The notes under the pieces were generated by a model. That model was not told the origin of the DNA and made no database searches. It saw nothing but the letters and a program-made list of their open reading frames with translations. Shown here in pieces: positions 1 to 4,843 of a DNA stretch of 7,292 bases. A program made the translations under genes and the position numbers. The stretch is from CAXTTV01 sp964247295 (GTDB lineage: Bacteria; Chloroflexota; Ktedonobacteria; Ktedonobacterales; Ktedonobacteraceae): assembly GCA_964247295.1 (NCBI GenBank), contig CAXTTV010000227.1, forward strand, positions 1 to 7,292, read 5' to 3'. Within the stretch, counting starts at the first letter, position 1. Each line of letters starts with the position of its first letter.

Positions 1-374
1 GTATTAATCACTGCTTCCAATTGTTTCACCGAAGAAGCAAACACCTTCATAATAAAACAATCGCTTCCAGTGACGCGGTGGCACTCTACGATCTCAGGTA
101 TTGAGGTTACGACTGTATCAAGTTGTCGATAGGCCTCTCCTGTGAGCGTCAGACGAATAAAGGCCGTGATTGGCAACCCAACCTTTTCCGCATCGATCTT
201 GGCCGCATAGCCTTTAATGATCTCCGCTTCCTCTAATTTCCGTACCCTCTCAGCAACGGCTGGCTGCGACAGCCCAATTCGCCGTCCTAACTCGCTTAAT
301 GAGACCCGTCCGTCATTTTGTAGTTCTTGAAGTAGTTTCCACTCAATATCGTCGATATCTACCTGTTTTTTCAA
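1..374 (-). CDS. Lrp/AsnC family transcriptional regulator, C-terminus cut by window edge
   Basis: This is a DNA-binding regulator of the leucine-responsive/asparagine family, which commonly controls amino-acid metabolism or export. 124 residues are visible; the family is usually about 150, so roughly the last 25-30 lie beyond the left edge. Residues 7-55 form the winged helix-turn-helix: IDDIEWKLLQELQNDGRVSL, then SELGRRIGLSQPAVAERVRK. From about residue 67 comes the RAM ligand/oligomerisation domain (GLPITAFIRL, and HRVTGSDCFIMKV at 99-111). The start is TTG at 374: an in-frame TGA lies just upstream with no ATG or GTG between, and AAAGGA (390-385) sits 10 nt before it. The gene is divergent from the EamA exporter at 473, and Lrp-type regulators often control a divergent exporter, so control of that gene is a reasonable inference. 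The effector is unknown. The family call is firm. Confidence 0.95.
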   Translation of the reverse strand, partial: MKKQVDIDDIEWKLLQELQNDGRVSLSELGRRIGLSQPAVAERVRKLEEAEIIKGYAAKIDAEKVGLPITAFIRLTLTGEAYRQLDTVVTSIPEIVECHRVTGSDCFIMKVFASSVKQLEAVIN

Positions 375-391
375 AGCTTTATCATCCTTTT

Positions 392-434
392 CTTTTGAAT
401 TTCAACCTTAAACCGCCAAATCCTTTTGAATTTC
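392..434. repeat. Paired CTTTTGAATTTC direct repeat, candidate Lrp-type operator
   Basis: CTTTTGAATTTC occurs at 392-403 and again at 423-434, 31 bp apart, about three helical turns. The first copy extends to TTGAA-T-TTCAA (395-405), a perfect inverted repeat around one base. It lies between the divergent lrp and exporter genes. Lrp/AsnC proteins bind several AT-rich sites on the same face of the helix, so this is a plausible operator. That role is inferred; only the repeat is seen. Confidence 0.45.
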
Positions 435-456
435 TCATTCCAAAACTCCACAGGGG

Positions 457-484
457 ATTGTATCATTTTCTTATGAAAAAGCAA
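457..484 (-). promoter_or_regulatory. Candidate promoter for the Lrp-type regulator
   Basis: On the minus strand TTGCTT (484-479), a 16-nt spacer and TACAAT (462-457) are preceded by TGA, giving an extended TGnTACAAT -10. Transcription would start near 450 and read through the TTGAATTTC repeats before the TTG start at 374. The -35 overlaps the first codons of the exporter gene. No comparably good plus-strand promoter for the exporter is visible. The match is moderate, so confidence is low. Confidence 0.3.
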
Positions 485-1405
485 CTTTTCTCTCTTCACA
501 TACCAGCAAGAAAAGGATACCGTATCTCTGGTACCACTCTGGCGGTCGCCGTTTCCTTGCTTGCGGTATATCTTATCTGGGGATCAACTTACCTTGGCAT
601 TCGCTTCGCGTTAAGAAGTTTTCCACCATTGATGCTTACAGGCATCCGCTTCTTCATTGCTGGTGTAATCCTCTACCTTTTTCTCAGGGGGCGTGGTGTA
701 GCCTCCCCCTCAAGATCACAATGGTTCAAGTCAGGTATTGTTGCGGCACTGTTAATGGGTGTTGGTACGGGAGGCGTCTCTGTCGCGGAGCAGTACGTTT
801 CTTCGGGGATCGCGGCTCTTGTCATTTCGACGGTGCCGCTCTGGACGGCCCTGTTCGCCGGGATATGGGGAAGATGGCCTCGATTCATTGAGTGGGGAGG
901 CATCGTTCTCGGTTTTGTCGGAGTCGGGATACTCAGTTTTGAAGTCGGCATCCATACTAATCCGGCTGGTATCCTGATTTTACTTTTGTCAGCGATAAGC
1001 TGGGCCGGTGGATCAGTATGGAGCCGTCACCTCTCTTTGCCCTCGGGCCTGATGGGGAGCGCGGCGGAGATGCTCATCGGGGGAGCATTGCTTCTACTGG
1101 CAAGTATAGTATTAGGGGAACGAATAGTATTTCCAATTACTCCATCTTCTTTGAGTGCTCTGGCTTTCCTGATCGTATTTGGATCACTCATTGTATATAG
1201 CACTTACATGTATCTTCTCTCTCATGTTCATCCCACCCTCGCGACAAGCTACGCCTATGTAAACCCGGTTGTCGCTGTTGGATTGGGTGCCTGGCTTTTA
1301 GGAGAGCACGTAACGCCCAACGAGCTGCTCGCCCTTGTGATTATTCTATTTAGTGTCGGTTTCCTTGCATGGGGCCAACAGAAAGCAAACAAAGATAAAA
1401 TATAA
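473..1405 (+). CDS. EamA/DMT-family exporter, YedA-like
   Basis: This is a ten-helix inner-membrane carrier of the drug/metabolite transporter superfamily; relatives export amino acids, other metabolites or drugs. The protein is 310 residues, normal for the family. Two EamA repeats are visible, about 25-158 and 166-300. The first opens with the signature YLIWGSTYLGIRFALRSFPP (33-52) followed by LMLTGIRF, very like E. coli YedA. The second ends with YVNPVVAVGLGAWLLGEHVT (262-281). The ATG at 473 is chosen because the 58 in-frame codons before it (from 299) lie over the divergent lrp gene and are not transporter-like. AGGGGA at 453-457 is about 15 nt upstream, a long spacing, so the exact start is less sure. 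The gene is divergent from an Lrp/AsnC regulator, which suggests amino-acid or analogue efflux under its control. The substrate cannot be read from sequence. It converges on the STAS gene with 30 bp between. Confidence 0.93.
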   Translation: MKKQLFSLHIPARKGYRISGTTLAVAVSLLAVYLIWGSTYLGIRFALRSFPPLMLTGIRFFIAGVILYLFLRGRGVASPSRSQWFKSGIVAALLMGVGTGGVSVAEQYVSSGIAALVISTVPLWTALFAGIWGRWPRFIEWGGIVLGFVGVGILSFEVGIHTNPAGILILLLSAISWAGGSVWSRHLSLPSGLMGSAAEMLIGGALLLLASIVLGERIVFPITPSSLSALAFLIVFGSLIVYSTYMYLLSHVHPTLATSYAYVNPVVAVGLGAWLLGEHVTPNELLALVIILFSVGFLAWGQQKANKDKI

Positions 1406-1435
1406 CACCTCCTTAGATGATAAATCATACACGTG

Positions 1436-1837
1436 TTAGATACAGGCAGCGCTAAGCTGGTTAATAGTGAACGCCGCTGGTCGGGCATGCGCGAGGGAAG
1501 CCTCACGAAAATTTCGGAGGATCGCGTCCATAGCTTCGGGAACCGAATCGTAGATCTGGCAACGTTTATCATCGTTAATCAGATCGCAGATAACCCGCAT
1601 CGGATAGCCCAGACCGCAAAGGTACACCTGGCTAGCCTTCCTCCCGCACACATTAATTCCTCGAATTAATGAACTCCACCCCATAGAGTCGACAAAGCTC
1701 ACTCCACTAAGATCTACAACGGCATGGACATTCGCCGGGATAAGATGAAACATATTCTCCACCTGTGTGGATCGGTAGGCGTCGATTCTTCCAGTAAGCT
1801 CAGAGATCCCCGCGATTTTCAAATTTGAAGCCCACAT
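1436..1837 (-). CDS. STAS-domain protein, anti-sigma-factor-antagonist-like, variant DSMG motif
   Basis: This is a small cytoplasmic STAS protein of 133 residues, related to SpoIIAA/RsbV. Such proteins bind an anti-sigma kinase and free a sigma factor, with phosphorylation switching them off. Visible are the first strand NLKIAGISELTGRIDAYRS (5-23), the core strand AVVDLSGVSFVDSMGWSSLI (39-58) and the VYLCGLGYPMRVICDL region (71-86). The motif is D50-S51-M52-G53. SpoIIAA has DSSG with phospho-Ser58 at the third position, so the usual acceptor is Met here; neighbouring S51 remains. About 25 residues follow the normal STAS end (from about 109), without recognised features. I chose the ATG at 1837 over those at 1873 and 1867 because AAAGGGA lies 9 nt upstream, while the upstream ATGs lack an SD and overlap a plus-strand promoter. 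No kinase, phosphatase or sigma gene is adjacent. Partners are unknown. Confidence 0.85.
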   Translation of the reverse strand: MWASNLKIAGISELTGRIDAYRSTQVENMFHLIPANVHAVVDLSGVSFVDSMGWSSLIRGINVCGRKASQVYLCGLGYPMRVICDLINDDKRCQIYDSVPEAMDAILRNFREASLAHARPAAFTINQLSAACI

Positions 1838-1846
1838 ATGTAGTAT

Positions 1847-1853
1847 TCCCTTT
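1847..1853 (-). promoter_or_regulatory. Ribosome binding site deciding the STAS start
   Basis: AAAGGGA on the minus strand ends 9 nt before the ATG at 1837. The two upstream in-frame ATGs (1873, 1867) have only AT-rich sequence before them, so the shorter protein is preferred. Confidence 0.65.
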
Positions 1854-1866
1854 CTATTTTCCGTCA

Positions 1867-1895
1867 TTGACATTATCAGGCTAGATTTATATATC
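1867..1895 (+). promoter_or_regulatory. Candidate sigma-70-type promoter for the C39-like gene
   Basis: TTGACA (1867-1872), a 17-nt spacer and TATATC (1890-1895) point toward the C39-like gene. The predicted start near 1902 leaves an AT-rich leader of about 220 nt before the ATG at 2122. The -35 is perfect and the -10 matches five of six bases. Later AT-rich stretches (for example TGATATATATAAG at 2061-2073) lack a matching -35. Confidence 0.45.
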
Positions 1896-1921
1896 TCATA
1901 ATATCTATTCGGACCTTCTTA

Positions 1922-1960
1922 GAAAATCTTAAGGTATTCTCAGGAGATTTTCAGAAATCT
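1922..1960. repeat. Overlapping inverted repeats in the C39-gene leader
   Basis: GAAAATCT (1922-1929) is the exact reverse complement of AGATTTTC (1945-1952). The first six bases of the second arm, AGATTT (1945-1950), can instead pair with AAATCT (1955-1960) across a TCAG loop. The two hairpins are mutually exclusive. AAATCTTA also repeats directly at 1924 and 1955. A 7-bp A/T dyad, TAAAAAA/TTTTTTA, follows at 1982-2000. They could be protein-binding sites or leader RNA folds; the AT richness makes chance matches fairly likely. Confidence 0.35.
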
Positions 1961-2109
1961 TAGAAAAGTCTCTCAACATTATAAAAAATAGCCTTTTTTA
2001 GTTGTAGATGATACTATTTCGGTTGAAAAACGTGGAATAAAGAGTAGGGCTTAATCGTTTTGATATATATAAGCTTTTTTTGCTGCCAGGGAAACCTGAA
2101 ATTCTTTGT

Positions 2110-2115
2110 AGGGGG
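2110..2115 (+). promoter_or_regulatory. Ribosome binding site deciding the C39-like start
   Basis: AGGGGG lies 6 nt before the ATG at 2122. An in-frame TTG at 2080 would add 14 non-hydrophobic residues in front of the first membrane helix and has only a T-tract before it, so it is rejected. Confidence 0.65.
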
Positions 2116-2121
2116 TACCGT

Positions 2122-3108
2122 ATGAATGCATTCGTGATTATGCTTTTAATGGCGGCGATCGCGATAACCGTGATTGGCCTTCTGCTTTCACCGGGCCGTC
2201 AGGCACCACCTGCACAGATCTCAAATAGATCAGAAAGAAAAGGCCAGAGAAGCCTTGCGCCGCAGCCCATCAGAGGGAAAGCAACACAGCGCCTGGCTCG
2301 CCCGACCCCGGCTCCAGCAACCGTAAAGCTGAAGCCGATCGCGAAAGCGCGACGATCCGCTTCACCTGGAACAGCGCCGAGGCCAGTCTCTCGAAGCAGG
2401 AGAAAACGATCTGGCTATCAGGTTGCTCTCGGCATGAACAATCTCGCATATTCCTGGAAAGGGATCGTGGTTCTGCTCGCAGTGGTGATTATCAGTGGTC
2501 TGGCCTGTTTGAACCAGTTCGCCTCATCTCATGGACTGATAGGAATTATGCCATCCCCTCTGGACGCGGCAGTTGCCAGTATGAACAAAGCCTCAAATAG
2601 TGGGACAGCCGCAGCCAGCCTTCAGCGGCTCAGTCAATTGGATCGCAATCAGTATGAGACCGAGGTTCAATACTCTACCTGGGCCGTTTCTACCTGCTCG
2701 GCTGCATCGATGACAATGGTTATGAACTCTTATGGACACAACTATCGGGTCGCAGATGTGCTGAAAGTTGAAAGTGGCTTGCACGAGATCACTCCAGACC
2801 AGGGGTTATTGGAGGATGTCGGCATTGCTCGGACCGCTGATCAACTAGGCTTTGACGCCGATTGGGGCCATGATAAGAACCTGGATCGCATCGTCAACGT
2901 TGCGAATGGGGGGAAACCGGTGATCGTGAATTTTCCACCAGGGCGCAATCCACATTTTCCCGGCGGTCATTTCCTGGTTTTGAGAGGAGGAGACGACTCC
3001 ATGGTGAAGCTTGCCGACTCCTCCTCCATGAACTATACTCAGATGTCGCACGCGAATTTTCAGCGTTATTGGGGTGGCTATTACGCCATTCTCACACCCA
3101 AAGCCTGA
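2122..3108 (+). CDS. Membrane-anchored C39-like (papain-fold) cysteine peptidase
   Basis: This 328-residue protein has two predicted membrane helices (about 3-23 and 114-130), joined by a roughly 90-residue, strongly basic, Pro/Ala/Arg-rich linker. The positive-inside rule places the linker in the cytoplasm and the C-terminal catalytic domain outside. From about 176 the domain resembles Peptidase_C39_2: QYSTWAVSTCSAASMTMVMN (183-202) supplies nucleophile C192 and possibly oxyanion Q183; GGHFLVLRG (281-289) supplies H283; KLADSSSMNY (296-305) supplies D299. The usual CGP after the nucleophile is CSA here. The C39 domain of ABC exporters cuts double-glycine leaders; stand-alone C39_2 proteins are mostly uncharacterised, and no ABC transporter or leader peptide is adjacent. 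The substrate is therefore unknown. The gene is divergent from the STAS gene and ends 6 bp from the convergent merR-type gene, with no room for a separate terminator. Confidence 0.82.
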   Translation: MNAFVIMLLMAAIAITVIGLLLSPGRQAPPAQISNRSERKGQRSLAPQPIRGKATQRLARPTPAPATVKLKPIAKARRSASPGTAPRPVSRSRRKRSGYQVALGMNNLAYSWKGIVVLLAVVIISGLACLNQFASSHGLIGIMPSPLDAAVASMNKASNSGTAAASLQRLSQLDRNQYETEVQYSTWAVSTCSAASMTMVMNSYGHNYRVADVLKVESGLHEITPDQGLLEDVGIARTADQLGFDADWGHDKNLDRIVNVANGGKPVIVNFPPGRNPHFPGGHFLVLRGGDDSMVKLADSSSMNYTQMSHANFQRYWGGYYAILTPKA

Positions 3109-3114
3109 GCTCGT

Positions 3115-3924
3115 CTAGATCTTCGCGATTGGAAACTGGATCTCTGTAACATAACTTTCATCATCCTGACGAACCGGCTCAGAATTTGAGAGATAGAGCT
3201 CACGTGTCGGGCCTATGATGCGGTACCCATTGGTTTCCAACCATTTAGGGAAAACATCGTAGGCTTGGTTCAAAGTGGCATAGGAGCCATGATGCACCAC
3301 GCAGGCCATCGTCGCGCCGGGAAGCTCATAGACCTTCACCCGATCAGTCGCCGGGACCGGTGATTTAAGGTACGAGATTGCCTCAGCATCGACGTCTGTG
3401 GTCTTGTAGCCCTCATCGTGCCAGATCGCGAGCCCCAGGCCACCGGCCTTAAATTGGCTCAGATACGTATAGAGCTCCCCCATGATCATGCCAACCTGAT
3501 TATAGGTCGGGACAATATCGCGAATAGAGGCCACCAGTTGGGGCACCACCTGTTTGATCCTGACTTCGTATGTAGTCATAGTCTCCTCCTGCTCAATCCT
3601 TTTCAAACGTTCCTCAATCTGTAGTAGACGATCCTGTTCCAGAAGCACGCGTTGCTGAACCTCAGCCTGTTTTAGTCGAAACATCCCTCGAAGCTGTTCG
3701 GCAGAGAGACCCTCATCCAGAACTCGCATAATCTGGTCCAATGAGAACCCCAGGTCCTTCAGGGCCAGAAGCCGATGAAGGCGTGGGATCTGCTCCGCCG
3801 AATAGTAGCGATAGCCGCTCTCGGGATCAACAGAGAGGGGTCGGAGCAAACCCTTTTCGTCATAGTAGCGGAGCGCCGTAATCGGGACTTTGCTCAGCTT
3901 CGAGAAATCTCCAATCGCGAACAA
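3115..3924 (-). CDS. MerR-family regulator with GyrI-like effector-binding domain (BmrR/TipA type)
   Basis: This 269-residue transcriptional regulator activates by twisting promoters with an over-long spacer when it binds a ligand. The MerR winged helix is at 1-70 (FAIGDFSKLSKVPITALRYY, then DEKGLLRP and ESGYRYYSAEQIPRL). A coiled-coil dimer helix runs about 75-115 (LKQAEVQQRVLLEQDRLLQI). The GyrI-like/AraC effector-binding domain covers about 118-268, from YEVRIKQVVPQLVASIRDIV to YVTEIQFPI. E261 is the Glu in the position that contacts cationic drugs in BmrR (family knowledge). The start is TTG at 3924, the only start candidate next to a near-perfect SD, and the N-terminus MFAIGDFSKL fits the family exactly. 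Its own promoter (3997-4027) has the MerR 19-bp spacer, so autoregulation is likely. It is divergent from the tetR operon and could respond to a related toxic compound; the ligand is unknown. Confidence 0.93.
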   Translation of the reverse strand: MFAIGDFSKLSKVPITALRYYDEKGLLRPLSVDPESGYRYYSAEQIPRLHRLLALKDLGFSLDQIMRVLDEGLSAEQLRGMFRLKQAEVQQRVLLEQDRLLQIEERLKRIEQEETMTTYEVRIKQVVPQLVASIRDIVPTYNQVGMIMGELYTYLSQFKAGGLGLAIWHDEGYKTTDVDAEAISYLKSPVPATDRVKVYELPGATMACVVHHGSYATLNQAYDVFPKWLETNGYRIIGPTRELYLSNSEPVRQDDESYVTEIQFPIAKI

Positions 3925-3930
3925 TCAAAC

Positions 3931-3937
3931 ACCTCCT
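3931..3937 (-). promoter_or_regulatory. Strong ribosome binding site for a TTG start (merR-type gene)
   Basis: AGGAGGT, within AAAGGAGGTG on the minus strand, ends 6 nt before TTG at 3924. The near-perfect SD compensates for the weak start codon and fixes the start. Confidence 0.8.
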
Positions 3938-3951
3938 TTTTTGTGATAGTA

Positions 3952-3983
3952 GATTGCCTCAACTCCTGTTATCGTTGGCAATC
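3952..3983. repeat. Inverted repeat GATTGCC/GGCAATC in the merR-type leader
   Basis: GATTGCC (3952-3958) and GGCAATC (3977-3983) are perfect 7-bp complements, with a further 3-bp AAC/GTT pairing inside. It lies in the predicted leader between the -10 (3997) and the TTG start, upstream of the SD. It could be an RNA hairpin or a second DNA-binding site. There is no U-tract, so it is not an intrinsic terminator. Confidence 0.4.
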
Positions 3984-3996
3984 ACTTACATAGAAC

Positions 3997-4027
3997 AGGA
4001 TACAGTCTCCAGTAACTTGAGAGTCAA
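3997..4027 (-). promoter_or_regulatory. MerR-type promoter with 19-bp spacer and internal dyad
   Basis: On the minus strand TTGACT (4027-4022) and TATCCT (4002-3997) are separated by exactly 19 bp, the over-long spacing that MerR regulators correct. A 21-bp dyad (4004-4024, centre 4014) sits in the spacer: AGTCTC-C-AGT-A-ACT-T-GAGAGT, pairing at 8 of 10 positions. It points at the merR-type gene, so ligand-dependent autoactivation is the natural reading. The spacing and dyad are seen; binding is inferred. Confidence 0.7.
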
Positions 4028-4082
4028 GCACTTTAACGAGCAATTTGATAGAGTAAAGAAAACGATCGAAATGGTTCCAGCC

Positions 4083-4111
4083 TTGACAAATGACCATAGG
4101 TCAATTATAAT
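4083..4111 (+). promoter_or_regulatory. Perfect consensus sigma-70 promoter of the tetR operon
   Basis: TTGACA (4083-4088), exactly 17 bp, then TATAAT (4106-4111): twelve of twelve consensus bases. Transcription should start near 4118, about 40 nt before the tetR ATG at 4157. So strong a promoter in front of a repressor gene implies tight repression, and the operator at 4087-4128 overlaps it. Confidence 0.88.
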
Positions 4112-4128
4112 TGACTTGCGGTCATTTG
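4087..4128. promoter_or_regulatory. Compound palindromic operator, two TGAC-N5-GTCA-type sites
   Basis: Centred between 4107 and 4108, 18 of 21 position pairs are complementary: outer arms CAAATGACC (4087-4095) and GGTCATTTG (4120-4128), and an inner perfect 16-bp palindrome GTCAATTATAATTGAC (4100-4115). Read another way, it holds two similar sites, TGACCATAGGTCA (4091-4103, perfect) and TGACTTGCGGTCA (4112-4124), 21 bp apart (two helical turns). Site 1 fills the -35/-10 spacer and site 2 covers the start point. The adjacent TetR protein is the obvious candidate binder, blocking RNA polymerase. Confidence 0.75.
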
Positions 4129-4140
4129 AAGTGGTATGGA

Positions 4141-4146
4141 AAGGGA
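4141..4146 (+). promoter_or_regulatory. Ribosome binding site favouring the tetR start at 4157
   Basis: AAGGGA lies 10 nt before the ATG at 4157. The earlier in-frame ATG at 4136 has only a weak AAGTGG before it and would lie about 18 nt from the predicted transcript start. Confidence 0.5.
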
Positions 4147-4156
4147 TAGAGATCGG

Positions 4157-4843
4157 ATGGGTACGCGGAATGTGCGACGAGCGATGCGTGATGAGCAGAA
4201 AGAGGAGCGCAGGCAAGCGATCCTGGATACAACGTGGACACTTTTTCAGACCACGACATATGAGGCATTAACGATTGTAGATGTGGCGAACGCACTTGGT
4301 CTGGCGAAGGGAACGATCTTTCTGTACTTTAAAACCAAAGAAGGGCTTTTTTTGGCACTTGTAGAGCAGCAGCTTGAGATCTGGTTTGCCAGAGTTGATG
4401 CTCGGCTAATAGAGCTCCGAAGTGGATGTACAATATCGCAGATCGTGCAACTATTTGCGGAAGAATTAGAAGCGCAGCCGGCTCTGGTTCGACTTCTGGC
4501 GATTCTGCACACTCTGTTAGAGCAGAATATTGATCTGCCAACGGCAGTGCAGTTTAAACACATGTTGCGGGGGCATTTCGAGGAGACAGGGGTATTGTTA
4601 GAGCAGTGTCTGCCGTTTCTAAAGATAGGACAGGGGGCTCATTTGCTCTTGCAATGTCACGCCCTGGTGATCGGACTCTGGCACCTTTCTGACCCGGCTC
4701 CTGTAGTTCAGCAGGCGCTACAGGAGCCGCAACTAGAAGTCTTTAAACTGCATTTTACCCAAGAATTTATTCTAGCTGTACAGGCGTTGTTGTATGGCTT
4801 AGAGCATATTAAACAAAATCTACAGGAGTATGATATAGGATGA
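4157..4843 (+). CDS. TetR-family transcriptional repressor, first gene of redox operon
   Basis: This all-helical DNA-binding protein has 228 residues. The N-terminal TetR domain is clear: EERRQAILDTTWTLFQTTTY (16-35), then the helix-turn-helix LTIVDVANALGLAKGTIFLY (38-57) and FKTKEGLFLALVEQQ (58-72). The rest (about 75-228) is the divergent ligand-binding and dimer domain, so the ligand is unknown. The start is uncertain by seven codons: ATG 4157 has AAGGGA 10 nt upstream, and ATG 4136 is possible. Family members repress their own promoter until a ligand binds; the palindrome at 4087-4128 over a consensus promoter fits that exactly. The stop overlaps the next gene's start (ATGA, 4840-4843), so repressor and first enzyme are probably translationally coupled. 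It is divergent from the MerR/GyrI-like gene. Confidence 0.93.
   Translation: MGTRNVRRAMRDEQKEERRQAILDTTWTLFQTTTYEALTIVDVANALGLAKGTIFLYFKTKEGLFLALVEQQLEIWFARVDARLIELRSGCTISQIVQLFAEELEAQPALVRLLAILHTLLEQNIDLPTAVQFKHMLRGHFEETGVLLEQCLPFLKIGQGAHLLLQCHALVIGLWHLSDPAPVVQQALQEPQLEVFKLHFTQEFILAVQALLYGLEHIKQNLQEYDIG

Noticed and set aside
299..472. A 58-codon N-terminal extension of the exporter frame starting at 299
   Set aside because: It overlaps the divergent lrp gene, is not transporter-like, and the family N-terminus fits the ATG at 473.
1255..1392. Minus-strand frame downstream of the perfect antisense SD
   Set aside because: It lies wholly inside the exporter gene, has no protein-like pattern, and its SD-to-start spacing is 15 nt.
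1417..1436. ATGAT/ATCAT and ACACGTGT palindromes as a bidirectional terminator between exporter and STAS genes
   Set aside because: Stems are only 4-5 bp or have no loop, and there is no T-run on either strand.
1838..1873. Longer STAS protein starting at 1873 or 1867
   Set aside because: No SD precedes those ATGs, and they overlap the -35 of the plus-strand promoter; the ATG at 1837 has AAAGGGA at 9 nt.
4104..4132. Mirror-image minus-strand promoter in the compound operator (TATAAT on the minus strand)
   Set aside because: The -35 position reads ACTTCA, a poor match, and the merR-type gene has its own better promoter nearer.
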